Shown here: positions 31,061-39,944 of the stretch, piece after piece
How positions within the stretch are numbered: position 1 is the first letter of the stretch
Layout: each line of letters opens with the position of its first letter
Assembly: GCF_000156175.1 (NCBI RefSeq)
Contig: NZ_GG692710.1
Span: 856,778 to 920,777, forward strand
DNA from: Collinsella intestinalis DSM 13280
GTDB lineage: Bacteria > Actinomycetota > Coriobacteriia > Coriobacteriales > Coriobacteriaceae
Length of the DNA stretch: 64,000 nt
Reading direction: 5' to 3'
The notes under the pieces: generated by a model
Seen by the model: only the letters and a program-made list of their open reading frames with translations
Told to the model about the DNA's origin: nothing
The model's database searches: none
Position numbers and translations under genes: made by a program

Positions 31061-33046
31061 CTAGTAGAGCTTGGCGCCGGCGGGGATGGCATCGTCCACG
31101 ATCAGAACGTTGAGGCGCTCGGGAGTCTCGTCGCCCTCGGCCTCGGCATGCACGGCGGAGATGATCATGCCGCAGCTGGGGATACCCATCATCTTGCGCG
31201 GAGGCAGGTTGGTGATGGCGATGAGCGTCTTGCCGATCAGGTCCTCCGGCTCGTAGTAGTCGTGAATACCGGAAAGGATGGTACGGTCGGTGCCGGTGCC
31301 GTCGTCCAGGGTGAAGTTCAGCAGCTTCTTGGACTTGGGAACGGCCACGCAGTCCTTGACCTTCACGGCGCGGAAGTCGCTCTTGGCAAAGGTGTCGAAG
31401 TCGACGAAATCCTCGAACAGCGGCTCGACGACCACCTTGGAGTAGTCGTTCGTGGGCTTCATGGACGTAAGGAACGGGCTCGCGGCACCCGCGGCCTCGG
31501 CCATCTGGGCGGCCTTGGCAGCAGCGGCACCGGACTTGGAACCCTTCTCGGGCTTCATGTGCGGGAACAGCAGGACGTCGCGGATGGACGTGGAGTTGGT
31601 GAGCAGCATGACCACGCGGTCGATGCCGATGCCGATGCCACCCGCGGGAGGCATGCCGTACTCGAGCGCGCGCACGTAGTCCTCGTCGTACTCCATGGCC
31701 TCGTCGTCGCCGCCGGCCTTCTCCTCCATCTGCGCGGCGAAGCGCTCGGCCTGATCGACCGGGTCATTGAGCTCGGAGAACGCGTTGGCGTACTCGTGCG
31801 CGGCGATGAAGAGCTCGAAGCGGTGCGTGAGGCGCGGGTCGTCCTCGTGGCGCTTGGCCAGCGGGGAGACCTCGACGGGGTAGTCCACGACGAAGGTCGG
31901 GTTGATGAGGATGGCCTCGCCAAGCTCGTCGAACAGCTCGGCGATGAGCTTGCCGGCGGTCCACTCGGGCTTGTACTCGATGTCATGCTCGTCGCAGGCG
32001 GCGCGAAGCTCCTCGACGGGCGTATCGATGGTGATGGTGCGGCCCAGAACCTCGGAGACGACGTCGGTCATGGGGCGAGACGGCCACGGGGAGAACAGGT
32101 CGATGGCCTGACCCTGGTAATCGATCATGCCCTCCAGCCCGATGGCACGCGCGGCGGCCTTGATGACGCCCTCGGCGAGCTCCTTCATGCCCTCGAGGTC
32201 GGAGTAGGCGCGATAGGCCTCCATGGTGGTGAACTCGGGGTTGTGGGTGAGGTCCATGCCCTCGTTGCGGAAGATACGGCCGATCTCGAACACGCGCTCA
32301 TAGCCGCCCACGAGCAGGCGCTTGAGGTGCAGCTCGGTGGCGATGCGCAGGTAGTTCTCCTGGTTGAGCGCGTTGAAGTGCGTGATGAACGGCTTGGCCG
32401 TGGCGCCACCCTGAATGGACTGTAGGATGGGGGTCTCGACCTCCATGTAGCCGTTGTCCTCCATGTAGCGGCGGAAGGCAGAGACGATAGCGGAGCGCTT
32501 GCGGAAGGTCTCACGCACGTCCTCGTTCACGATGAGGTCGACGTAACGCTGGCGATAGCGGGTCTCCTTATCGGAGAGGCCGTGGAACTTCTCGGGCAGC
32601 GGGCGGACCGCCTTGGAGAGCAGCTGGGCAGTTCGCGGAGCGATGGAGAGCTCGCCGCGCTTGGTGCGCGTCATCTGGCCGGTCGCCTGGACGATATCGC
32701 CGAGGTCGAGCTCCTTCAGAACCTCCCAGGACTCCTCCTCCACATCGTTCACGCGGCAGAAGAGCTGGATGTCGGCGGACGGATCGCGCACGACGATGAA
32801 CATGATCTTGCCCTGACCACGCTTGGCCACGACGCGACCGCCGATGGTGACGGTCTCGGGGGCGACCTCCTCGTTGGCGAGATGCTCATAACGATCGAGC
32901 AGGTCGGCGGCGTGATCGGTCACGGAAGAACGCTCCGGGTAGGGATTCTTGCCGGCGGCGTACAGGGCGGCGCGGTCGGCGAGGCGACGGGCGCGCTCGT
33001 CGTTCAGGATGTTGGCGGGCTCGGCGGCTTCGAGGTTCTCGGCCAT
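31061..33046 (-). CDS. lysS: Lysyl-tRNA synthetase with C-terminal tRNA-binding domain
   Basis: 661-residue class II LysRS. The N-terminal OB anticodon domain (about 50-160) is followed by the catalytic core with motif 2 (RNEGMDLTHNPEFTTMEAY) and motif 3 (GIGIGIDRVVMLL). Residues 556-661 add a separate domain, SDFRAVKVKDC...LNFTLDDGT...GIPSCGMIISA, which matches the EMAP/Trbp111 tRNA-binding fold usually found at the C-terminus of MetRS. An Ala/Lys-rich linker joins them. Ordinary bacterial LysRS is about 500 residues. The ATG at 33046 follows GAGGAG. Confidence 0.93.
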   Translation of the reverse strand: MAENLEAAEPANILNDERARRLADRAALYAAGKNPYPERSSVTDHAADLLDRYEHLANEEVAPETVTIGGRVVAKRGQGKIMFIVVRDPSADIQLFCRVNDVEEESWEVLKELDLGDIVQATGQMTRTKRGELSIAPRTAQLLSKAVRPLPEKFHGLSDKETRYRQRYVDLIVNEDVRETFRKRSAIVSAFRRYMEDNGYMEVETPILQSIQGGATAKPFITHFNALNQENYLRIATELHLKRLLVGGYERVFEIGRIFRNEGMDLTHNPEFTTMEAYRAYSDLEGMKELAEGVIKAAARAIGLEGMIDYQGQAIDLFSPWPSRPMTDVVSEVLGRTITIDTPVEELRAACDEHDIEYKPEWTAGKLIAELFDELGEAILINPTFVVDYPVEVSPLAKRHEDDPRLTHRFELFIAAHEYANAFSELNDPVDQAERFAAQMEEKAGGDDEAMEYDEDYVRALEYGMPPAGGIGIGIDRVVMLLTNSTSIRDVLLFPHMKPEKGSKSGAAAAKAAQMAEAAGAASPFLTSMKPTNDYSKVVVEPLFEDFVDFDTFAKSDFRAVKVKDCVAVPKSKKLLNFTLDDGTGTDRTILSGIHDYYEPEDLIGKTLIAITNLPPRKMMGIPSCGMIISAVHAEAEGDETPERLNVLIVDDAIPAGAKLY

Positions 33047-33204
33047 CTCGGTGACTCCTCTCGTGGTGCCGGACCGTGGCCCGGCTGTTCTTCGACACGG
33101 CAATCGCTCATCAAGCGTACCGCGAAGGGGCTTCAAACGAAAACCGCCCCCTGGCGCCATGCGGCGTCAAGGAGCGGAGTTGCGCGCTAGGATTCGAACG
33201 AACC

Positions 33205-33675
33205 CTAGCGCGAGATCTTGGCAATGGTGTAGACGCGCGTCTTGCCGTTTGCAAGCACAACCTCGACGCTCTCGCCCTCACCGTGACCGATGATGGCACG
33301 ACCGACCGGGGACTCGTTGGAGATCTTGTGCTCGAGAACGTTGGTCTCGGTGGTACCGACGATGGTGAAATCGGAGGCCTCGCCCTCGCCGTCGATCAGC
33401 GTGACGACGCTGCCGATGGAGACGATCATGCTGGAGCCGGCAACGGCATCCTGAGCGTTGGCCAGGGTGGCGCGGATCTCGGCGATGCGGGCGGCATTGC
33501 GAGCCTGATCCTCCTTGGCGGCATCGTACTCGGCGTTCTCGGAAAGGTCGCCGAATGCACGGGCCTCTTTGATGTGCTCGACAATCTCACGGCTCTTCTC
33601 GCCCTCGAGATACGCGAGCTCCTCCTCGAGCTTCTTGCGGCCCTCGGCAGTCAGTACGATCTGGCTTACGTCCAT
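33205..33675 (-). CDS. greA: Transcription elongation factor GreA
   Basis: 156-residue RNA polymerase cleavage factor. The N-terminal coiled coil has the acidic tip GDLSENAEYDAAKE, which enters the secondary channel, and the C-terminal FKBP-like domain has ISNESPVGRAIIG. Length is typical. It lies 158 bases upstream of lysS on the same strand, a pairing seen in many genomes. Confidence 0.96.
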   Translation of the reverse strand: MDVSQIVLTAEGRKKLEEELAYLEGEKSREIVEHIKEARAFGDLSENAEYDAAKEDQARNAARIAEIRATLANAQDAVAGSSMIVSIGSVVTLIDGEGEASDFTIVGTTETNVLEHKISNESPVGRAIIGHGEGESVEVVLANGKTRVYTIAKISR

Positions 33676-33716
33676 GCGACGATCCCCTCTTAGCGTGTGC
33701 GTGCAGAAATAACAGC

Positions 33717-33753
33717 AAAGCGACCGGCGAACCCTGGCGGGTCAACCGGCCGC
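33717..33753 (-). terminator. Terminator of tatA
   Basis: GCGACCGG (33720-33727) pairs with CCGGCCGC (33746-33753), with one mismatch and a further inner stem; TTTGCTGTT follows on the minus strand. Confidence 0.6.
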
Positions 33754-33775
33754 GATCAACCCTTGTGTACGCGGG

Positions 33776-34033
33776 TTACTCGGCGTCCTTGGCGGCCGCG
33801 GCTTCCTTCTTGGCCTTGGCCTCGGCAAGCTGAGCCTCGAGCTGGGCGACCTCGTCGTCCTCCTCGACGACCTCGGCCTCCTCGGCCTGCTGCTCGCCGT
33901 CACCGGACATGCCCTCACGGATGTTCTTGACCGTCTTGCCCAGAGACTTGCCGAGCTTCGGCAGGTTCTTGGGGCCGAAGATCAGCAGGGCGACGATGAG
34001 GATGACAACCCACTCAAAACCTTTAGGGAACAT
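33776..34033 (-). CDS. tatA: Sec-independent translocase subunit TatA/E
   Basis: 85-residue pore-forming subunit. One membrane helix (about 5-22) is followed by the hinge FGPKNLPKLGKSLG, an amphipathic helix, and an acidic Ala/Glu-rich tail. The ATG at 34033 follows GGAGG. tatC is not seen in the window. Likely clients nearby include the two twin-arginine binding lipoproteins. Confidence 0.92.
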   Translation of the reverse strand: MFPKGFEWVVILIVALLIFGPKNLPKLGKSLGKTVKNIREGMSGDGEQQAEEAEVVEEDDEVAQLEAQLAEAKAKKEAAAAKDAE

Positions 34034-34233
34034 ACCATTTCCTCCAGAAACTTTCCGTTTGGCGTGACATGCGCGATATGCGCCGCGCGCTAGCTCGAAA
34101 GAGTATAACCCGCCATCACGGCTCTGCACAACATTTGACAATTCTACACGGGCAACGGGCCCGTTCGGTTAAGAGTCGGTAAGCGGTTTAAACGCAAAAA
34201 AGGGCCGCCCGAAGACGACCCTTTGCAATGCAA

Positions 34234-34310
34234 TGGTCGGGTTGACTGGATTTGAACCAGCGACCCCCGCGTCCCGAACGCGGTGCTCTACCAAGCTGAG
34301 CCACAACCCG
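34234..34310 (-). tRNA. tRNA-Pro (anticodon CGG)
   Basis: 77-base tRNA with encoded CCA; acceptor CGGGTTG / CAACCCG and anticodon loop TTCGGGA. It fills most of the gap between ispE and tatA. Confidence 0.95.
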
Positions 34311-34346
34311 AAGCTCGGTTATAGTATCAGAAGATTTCTTCCAATG

Positions 34347-35300
34347 CTAGCCCACAGCGATAAAAGGTCCACTTTTTTCCATCTTCGCAGCTTGGGCCCA
34401 CCATCCATGCTCCTTCATGGCGGCAATGCCGATCTTTTCGGCCGCCATCTGCGTTTTGCAAACGGCAAAAACAGTGGCACCGGATCCGCAGACATCGACG
34501 GCGCGGACGTCTGGCTGCTCGCGCAGCCAATCGAGAATCTCGCCGATTTCGGGGCACAGCTCGCGCGCCACCGGGGCGAGATTGTTCGAGACGTGTGAGA
34601 AAACGGCATCCTCGTCGTGGGCGCGCATGGCGTCGAGCATGGGCTCGAGCTCGCCCGCGGGCTGTGGGCTCTCGTCGAAACGGCGATAGGCCTCGACGGT
34701 GGAGACACCGCCCGTCATGGGCTTGACCAGCGCGACCGGGGTGCCGGTGAGAGGTCGGAACATCTCGCGCATCGTATCGCCGCGACCATCGAGGTGCGCT
34801 GGCGGGCCGTAAAGGAAGAACGGAACGTCTGCGCCGATCGAGCGCGCCACCGCGTCGATGCGCTCATCGCGCGGATCGACGCCCCAGTACCGGCAGATGC
34901 CCATGATGGTTGCGGCGGCATCGGTGGACGGGCCGCCCAGGCCGGCGCGGATGGGGATGTGCTTATCGATGAGGATCGCGAAATTCGGCTCGCGGCCAAA
35001 GGCCTCCCCCATCGCGACGGCGGCCTTATAGGCGCTGTTGCTCTCCTGCGGGAAATCGGCCTCCGGGACCGTCTTGACCATGAGGCGATCGGACGGCGCG
35101 ATGGCGAGGGTATCGGCGATGTCCAACGTCGTCATGACCGTGTCGACACCGTGGTAGCCCTCCTCATCCGTCTGCTCATGAACGCCCAGATAGAGGTTGA
35201 TCTTCGCCGGGGCGGTGATGAGCATGAAACGGCCCTGGGGAGCCTCGGCGCGGACGCCCGCCGCGCGAAGCGGGTCGAACGCGGGGTTCGGCGCCGGCAT
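34347..35300 (-). CDS. ispE: 4-diphosphocytidyl-2-C-methyl-D-erythritol kinase
   Basis: 317-residue GHMP-family kinase of the MEP pathway. It has APAKINLYLGV near the start, the ATP loop IRAGLGGPSTDAA (canonically GLGGGSSDAA, so proline replaces one loop glycine) and CGSGATVFA near the end. The ATG at 35300 follows the veg stop immediately, with its GGAG inside veg. veg-ispE adjacency is conserved in Bacillus. Together with ispD and ispF this gives three MEP genes in the window. Confidence 0.93.
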   Translation of the reverse strand: MPAPNPAFDPLRAAGVRAEAPQGRFMLITAPAKINLYLGVHEQTDEEGYHGVDTVMTTLDIADTLAIAPSDRLMVKTVPEADFPQESNSAYKAAVAMGEAFGREPNFAILIDKHIPIRAGLGGPSTDAAATIMGICRYWGVDPRDERIDAVARSIGADVPFFLYGPPAHLDGRGDTMREMFRPLTGTPVALVKPMTGGVSTVEAYRRFDESPQPAGELEPMLDAMRAHDEDAVFSHVSNNLAPVARELCPEIGEILDWLREQPDVRAVDVCGSGATVFAVCKTQMAAEKIGIAAMKEHGWWAQAAKMEKSGPFIAVG

Positions 35301-35597
35301 TTAGTGCTCCTCGAGCTGCGTGCCGAGCGGGGTGAAGATATGCTCGCCGGTCTCGGGGTCGAACAGCTCGACGGTGCCGGTCAGAACGTCGACGTACTGA
35401 TACGACTGACGGGACTTGCGGCCGCGACGCTCATCGACCTCGATGATGAAGACGGCAGGATGCACATTCTTGATGATGCCCATGCGCTCGATGACGCGGG
35501 TGCGGCCCATGTTGGCCTTGACCTTCACGCGGTCGCCCACCATCCCGGACAGCTTCTCCTGGATCTCCTCGACGTGATTGACTTCCATCTCTTCCAT
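35301..35597 (-). CDS. veg: Veg family protein
   Basis: 98-residue small beta-rich protein (HVEEIQEKLSGMVGDRVKVKANMGRTR, an SH3/KOW-like core) of the DUF1021/Veg family, which in Bacillus affects biofilm matrix expression. The ATG at 35597 follows GGAGG. It has a good promoter (35660-35689) and an unusual repeat array further upstream. Confidence 0.85.
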   Translation of the reverse strand: MEEMEVNHVEEIQEKLSGMVGDRVKVKANMGRTRVIERMGIIKNVHPAVFIIEVDERRGRKSRQSYQYVDVLTGTVELFDPETGEHIFTPLGTQLEEH

Positions 35598-35659
35598 GCT
35601 ATGGCCTCCAGCAGGGCGCCGTATAGACAGAATGCGCCCAAGATAGACAAACGCGTTGG

Positions 35660-35689
35660 AGTATAGCAGGGAGACGAGGTCTTTCTCAA
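35660..35689 (-). promoter_or_regulatory. veg-ispE promoter
   Basis: Minus-strand TTGAGA (35684-35689) and TATACT (35660-35665) with an 18-bp spacer; transcription would start near 35653, about 55 bases before the veg ATG. Confidence 0.7.
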
Positions 35690-35730
35690 GGCCGCATCGG
35701 ACATGGGCCCAGCGCATGGGCGTGCGCCCA

Positions 35731-35900
35731 GGATTGACTATGCCCGAGGATGGGGATTGCCTATGCCGAGGGCGGATTGCCCACAACCGGCAAAAGACTG
35801 CCTATGCCTCTTTGAGAATCGCCTATGGACTTCTTCCAATTGGGGACCGCGGACAGGAAAAATTCCATAGGCAATCTCGGAGGCAGCCACAGGCGATAGC
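35731..35900. repeat. Degenerate 20-23 nt repeat array upstream of veg
   Basis: Five direct copies of a GATTGCCTATGCC-like unit begin near 35731, 35754, 35774, 35795 and 35815 (steps of 23, 20, 21 and 20). Two inverted copies follow (about 35865-35877 and 35888-35900). The array starts about 40 bases upstream of the veg -35 box and runs up to the 3' end of dtd; no gene is seen in it. Confidence 0.7.
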
Positions 35901-35943
35901 GAGCAACCGCCACAGCGGCTCGGATGTCGGCTCGTTATTCGAG

Positions 35944-36390
35944 CTAGAGTTCGTCGGTGTCGAGGACGATGGTGAAAGGTCCGTCGTTCACAAGCTCGAC
36001 CTGCATATCGGCACCAAAACGGCCCGTCTGGACACGTCCCACGTCGGCACGGACGAGGTCGACGAAGTACTCATATAGCTCGGTGGCCTGCGCCGGTGGC
36101 GCGGCCTCGACAAAGGAGGGGCGGCGGCCCTTCCTGCAATTGGCGAACAGCGTGAACTGAGAGACCACCAGAACCTCGCCGTCCACATCGGGAAGCGAGA
36201 GGTTCGTCTTCCCCTCCTCGTCATCGTTGATGCGCAGGGCGAAGATCTTGCCCCAGAGCTTATCCGCCTCAGCCCGGGTATCGGCATGGCCGACGCCGAG
36301 CAAAATCAGATACCCGGCGCCGATCTTACCCACGACGTCCCCGGCGATTGTCACGCTCGCGCGCTCAACGCGCTGAATGACGGCGCGCAT
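35944..36390 (-). CDS. dtd: D-aminoacyl-tRNA deacylase
   Basis: 148-residue homodimeric proofreading enzyme that removes D-amino acids from tRNA. The two active-site signatures are present: SQFTLFA and NDGPFT. It starts three bases after the rdgB stop, with its GGAG within rdgB, so the two are translationally coupled. Last gene of murI-rph-rdgB-dtd. Confidence 0.95.
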   Translation of the reverse strand: MRAVIQRVERASVTIAGDVVGKIGAGYLILLGVGHADTRAEADKLWGKIFALRINDDEEGKTNLSLPDVDGEVLVVSQFTLFANCRKGRRPSFVEAAPPAQATELYEYFVDLVRADVGRVQTGRFGADMQVELVNDGPFTIVLDTDEL

Positions 36391-36393
36391 GGG

Positions 36394-37056
36394 TTAGCAC
36401 TCCTGCGCCTGAGCGCCGCCCACAGTCGTGAGCTGAGCAGACAGGTCTTCGAGCGCATGGAAGCGATGGCTGATGGCGTTCTTCTCCTCGGGCGTGAGCT
36501 CGGCCATGGTCTTGCCGGGCGTATCGGTGGGCAGGAACAACGGGTCATAGCCAAAGCCGAAGCTCCCGCGCCCCTCGCGCGCGATCATGCCCTCGCAGGC
36601 CCCCGTGCCCGTGAGGACGCAGCCTGCGGCGTCGATGAGCGCCACGACGCTCATGAAGCGCGCCGTACGATCGGCGTCCGCTACCTCCTGCATCTTGTCG
36701 AGGAGCTTGGCGTTGTTGGCCTCGTCATCACCATGGGTGCCGGCGTAGCGCGCAGAGTAAACGCCGGGCTCACCGTTGAGCGCGTCCACCACCAGGCCGG
36801 AATCGTCGGCGATGGCCGCCAGGCCCGTCGCCGCGACGGCGGCCTCGGCCTTGATGATCGCGTTCTCGACAAACGTGGTGCCGTTCTCCTCGGGGTCTTC
36901 GAAATCTCCCAGCTGGCCGAGCGCCACAAACCGAACGTCGGGCAAGACCTGGCTCAAGATCGCCTCGATCTCGGTCAGCTTATGCGCGTTGCCCGTGGCG
37001 ACCACGATGGTGCGCTTGGGGTCCAGTGTCTCGATGTCGATCTTCTCAAGTGCCAT
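36394..37056 (-). CDS. rdgB: XTP/dITP diphosphatase (RdgB/HAM1)
   Basis: 220-residue nucleotide-pool sanitising pyrophosphatase. TGNAHKLTEIEAIL, FVENAIIKAEAA, ADDSGLVVDALNGEPGVYSARYAG and FGYDPLF are the family signatures. The ATG at 37056 follows GAGGAAGG. It is separated from rph by a 138-base gap that holds two palindromic elements. Confidence 0.95.
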   Translation of the reverse strand: MALEKIDIETLDPKRTIVVATGNAHKLTEIEAILSQVLPDVRFVALGQLGDFEDPEENGTTFVENAIIKAEAAVAATGLAAIADDSGLVVDALNGEPGVYSARYAGTHGDDEANNAKLLDKMQEVADADRTARFMSVVALIDAAGCVLTGTGACEGMIAREGRGSFGFGYDPLFLPTDTPGKTMAELTPEEKNAISHRFHALEDLSAQLTTVGGAQAQEC

Positions 37057-37072
37057 AAGGGGCCTTCCTCTC

Positions 37073-37184
37073 GATGTGTAATGGGGGACGGGCGCAAACT
37101 GCACACCCGCTGCGACCCACGCGGGCTGAAAGCGGGCCGCCTCGCCGATGTGTAAAACGTACCCGTCCCCAAATGCACATCGGC
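37073..37184. repeat. Two variant palindromic elements between rph and rdgB
   Basis: One hairpin has 9-bp arms GCCGATGTG (37144-37152) / CACATCGGC (37176-37184) around ACGTACCCGTCCCC. The other (37073-37105) carries GATGTGTAATGGGGGACGGG. The two are related in inverted orientation, with the GGGGACGGG block shared. The first lies ten bases after the rph stop. Confidence 0.6.
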
Positions 37185-37194
37185 AGAAAACCCG

Positions 37195-37929
37195 CTAATC
37201 GCGGAAAGCAGTAACCTCGTTTTGCAGGTCGATGAGCTGCTTGATGCCGAGCTCACCGAGGTCGAGCAAGCGGTTCAAGCGGGCGCGGTCGAACGGCGTC
37301 TGCTCACCGGTGCCCTGAATCTCGATGATCTCGCCAGCATCCGTGGCGACGAGGTTCATGTCCACCTCGGCGTGGCTGTCCTCTGAGTAGTCGAGGTCGA
37401 GCAGCTCGCAACCGTCCACCAGACCCATGGAGACGGCGGCGACCTGGCCGGTGAGCGGCAGGCGGGCGATCTTGCCGGCCTCAACCCAGGCCATGAGCGC
37501 GTCGTGCAGGGCAACCCATGCGCCGGTGATGCTCGCCGTACGGGTCCCGCCATCAGCCTGGATGACATCGCAATCCACGGTGACCGTGTGCTCACCCAGG
37601 GACTTCATGTTCACAACGGTGCGCAAGCTGCGACCGATCAGGCGCTCGATCTCCATGGAGCGGCCCTTGCGGTTGTTCGTCTCACGGCGCGTACGGCGAT
37701 TGGTCGAAGCGGGCAACATGGCATATTCCGCGGTGACCCAGCCCTGATGGCTCGCCTTGCGCCAGCCGGGCACACCCTCCTCGATGGTGGCGGCGCACAG
37801 CACCTTGGTGTCGCCGAACTCGACCAAGCAAGAGCCCAAGGCGTGCTTCATCACGTCGCGGGTGAGGTTGACCGTGCGCATCTGGTTTGCCGCGCGACCA
37901 TTGGCGCGGTCGATCATCATATGTTCCAT
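37195..37929 (-). CDS. rph: Ribonuclease PH
   Basis: 244-residue phosphorolytic 3'-5' exoribonuclease that trims tRNA 3' ends. [14 protein letters not shown], the phosphate-binding [13 protein letters not shown] region, [15 protein letters not shown] and [15 protein letters not shown] are all intact. The ATG at 37929 has AAAGGA upstream. It follows murI, as in many Gram-positive-type genomes. Confidence 0.96.
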   Translation of the reverse strand: MEHMMIDRANGRAANQMRTVNLTRDVMKHALGSCLVEFGDTKVLCAATIEEGVPGWRKASHQGWVTAEYAMLPASTNRRTRRETNNRKGRSMEIERLIGRSLRTVVNMKSLGEHTVTVDCDVIQADGGTRTASITGAWVALHDALMAWVEAGKIARLPLTGQVAAVSMGLVDGCELLDLDYSEDSHAEVDMNLVATDAGEIIEIQGTGEQTPFDRARLNRLLDLGELGIKQLIDLQNEVTAFRD

Positions 37930-38034
37930 GGAACGTGTTCCTTTCAGAAGTGGTATTGAACGCCGGGCGGCCCAGCTTCTCGTCCGCGGTCCCCACGGGC
38001 GATTGGGGCCTGCCCTCGAGATGAGAAAAACGAG

Positions 38035-38063
38035 CAATTGGGGGACAGGCACCAATTGAGACG
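38035..38063. repeat. Dispersed palindromic element after murI
   Basis: CAATTGG (38035-38041) and CCAATTG (38052-38058) flank GGGACAGGCA, with GAGACG at the end. It touches the murI stop codon. Compared with the copy after pepD the inner block is inverted. Confidence 0.7.
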
Positions 38064-38942
38064 TTACAGACCGCGAAGCTCGTCGAGTGAGATGTGCTCG
38101 ATGCTCTTGAGTGGCTGCCCGAAGATGAAGCTGCCCGCAGCAGCGAACTCGGCGATGTTATCCGAGGTCGTGGCAAAGCGGTGCTCCGGCTGCGCCGTCT
38201 GAGGGGCGAGAAGGTCACGACGGCTCAAAATGTCCTCGAGCTCACGCGTCGTCTCCTCCGCCGAGGACACCACACGCACATCGGGACCGAGTGCATGGCG
38301 AATCGGACCGGCCAGCAAGGGGAAATGCGTACAGCCGAGCACCACGGTGTCCACCTGCGCACCGCCGCTGATGATGGGCGCGAGCGTGCGCTCGACCTCT
38401 ACGCGATTCTCGAGCGTGTCGAAGATGTCCCCATTTTGCAGCCAGCGCTCCTGCAGGTGGGCGCCAGTAGCGAGCTCATGCTCGACGATCTCGACAAAAC
38501 TTGGGGCGGGACATCCGTACACATCCACACCCGCATCCAGATCCTGGATGGCGCGCGTGTAGGCGCCGGTTCGAACGGTGAGCGGCGTGGCGAGCACGCC
38601 GACCTTGCGCGTACGCGTGGAGTTGATGGCGGCGCGTGCGCCCGGCGCGATCACACCGATCACCGGCACGGGCAGCACCTGCTGAGCGATGCGCAGACCC
38701 GCCGCGGTGGCGGTGTTGCACGCAATCACCATGATCTTGACCTCGTGCTCGGCGAGCCACCTGCCCGCTTGCAGCACGAATGAGCGCACCTCCTCCTCGG
38801 GACGCACGCCATAGGGGCACCGCTTGGTATCTCCCACGTAGTAAATCGACTCATGCGGCAGCGAGGTGGCGATGCACCGCGCAACCGTGAGACCGCCCAA
38901 TCCGGAGTCGAACACGCCGATGGGGCGCTCGCAATCTCTCAT
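38064..38942 (-). CDS. murI: Glutamate racemase
   Basis: 292-residue enzyme that supplies D-glutamate for peptidoglycan. The catalytic cysteines are Cys75 (IACNTATA) and Cys204 (LGCTHFPLL), and the N-terminus has [12 protein letters not shown]. The ATG at 38942 follows GGGAGG. It is 27 bases downstream of the HAD phosphatase gene and leads into rph-rdgB-dtd. Confidence 0.95.
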   Translation of the reverse strand: MRDCERPIGVFDSGLGGLTVARCIATSLPHESIYYVGDTKRCPYGVRPEEEVRSFVLQAGRWLAEHEVKIMVIACNTATAAGLRIAQQVLPVPVIGVIAPGARAAINSTRTRKVGVLATPLTVRTGAYTRAIQDLDAGVDVYGCPAPSFVEIVEHELATGAHLQERWLQNGDIFDTLENRVEVERTLAPIISGGAQVDTVVLGCTHFPLLAGPIRHALGPDVRVVSSAEETTRELEDILSRRDLLAPQTAQPEHRFATTSDNIAEFAAAGSFIFGQPLKSIEHISLDELRGL

Positions 38943-38969
38943 GGTTCCTCCCGTCATGCGCTTTCGCAC

Positions 38970-39893
38970 CTATGCGCGGGCCGCCAGCAGGGCCTTCGCC
39001 ATATACACCCAGCCCTCGACGATCTTGCCGCGCGTGAGGTAGACGTTATCGTTCTCAGCGATGAGCGCAGGCGTGGCGGGATCCTTGAGGGCGTTCTCCA
39101 CGCACGCGAAGGTTCCCACATACGGGGCAGCCAGGAAATCGGACTCCGAGTCGCCGATGGCGAGCGTCTCGGCGCGATCGATACCGCGAAGCTCGCAAAA
39201 GCGCTCGATACCACGGCCCTTGTTGAGGCCGGCGGGCATGATATTGAACGCACGACCGGGGCCGTCCTCACCAAGCTCCAACGTGGTGGGCTTGGAGACA
39301 TGGGTCAGGTAGCCGTTGTTGCCCCACACCAGGCCGAGGCCGGCGACGTCGATCATCGCCTGGGCCTCCTCATCGGGCACCTCGCCGCGCATGCCGACCG
39401 TGACCTCTCGGTATTTGATGCCGTTTGCCATGTCGTTGTGATACTCGATACGGCCGGGCCAGCGGTCGATGATGCCCTGGCAGACGCCCGCTTGCTCAAT
39501 CACCTGATGCGGGGTGAGACCGCAATCGGGGTCGTAGGGCATGTCCCCGGTGAAGTACTCCCACTTGTTTGCCTTGAGGTCGAGCATGAGCAGGCCGCCC
39601 ATCTCGCCGATGTAGGAGTTGAAGCCCAGGATGCGCGAATCCTCGTGCATCATCACACGAGCGCGGCCGGAGCACGGAATGATCTCGATGCCGGCGCGCT
39701 TGAGAGCCACTATGGCCTCAACGAGTGCGGTGCTCGGGTTGCCCTCGTTATCCGAGAGGGCGCACGAGCCGGGCGCCAGCATGGTGGCGTCCAAGTCGGT
39801 GAAGACGTACTTCACACGGCCGAGTTGTTCGCGCAGCTCGCCTGTGGGCTCGGCGGGAAGGACGGGGTAGTTCGAGAGGTCGAAGTCGCTCAT
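38970..39893 (-). CDS. HAD-superfamily hydrolase (Cof-like)
   Basis: 307-residue cytoplasmic phosphatase-type protein. Motif I is FTDLDATML (the two Asp residues of DxDx[TV]), motif II is PCSGR, and motif IV is IGDSESDFLAA, with a large C2-type cap in between. This matches the Cof/sucrose-phosphatase-like subfamily, acting on sugar phosphates or similar compounds. The specific substrate is unknown. The ATG at 39893 follows AAAGG. Confidence 0.85.
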   Translation of the reverse strand: MSDFDLSNYPVLPAEPTGELREQLGRVKYVFTDLDATMLAPGSCALSDNEGNPSTALVEAIVALKRAGIEIIPCSGRARVMMHEDSRILGFNSYIGEMGGLLMLDLKANKWEYFTGDMPYDPDCGLTPHQVIEQAGVCQGIIDRWPGRIEYHNDMANGIKYREVTVGMRGEVPDEEAQAMIDVAGLGLVWGNNGYLTHVSKPTTLELGEDGPGRAFNIMPAGLNKGRGIERFCELRGIDRAETLAIGDSESDFLAAPYVGTFACVENALKDPATPALIAENDNVYLTRGKIVEGWVYMAKALLAARA

Positions 39894-39944
39894 AGCAGCC
39901 TTTCTCGCGATGCAGGTTCGTCCTCACCATCATAAACAAAACGA

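Noticed and set aside
33184-33211. tRNA-like T-arm sequence at the greA 3' end (GGGTTCGTTCGAATCC on the minus strand)
   Set aside because: No acceptor, D-arm or anticodon arm can be built around it; it is an 8-bp hairpin overlapping the greA stop codon.
35731-35900. CRISPR array at the repeats upstream of veg
   Set aside because: Units are only about 13 conserved bases, degenerate and at 20-23 base steps with no spacers of constant length, and no cas genes are present.
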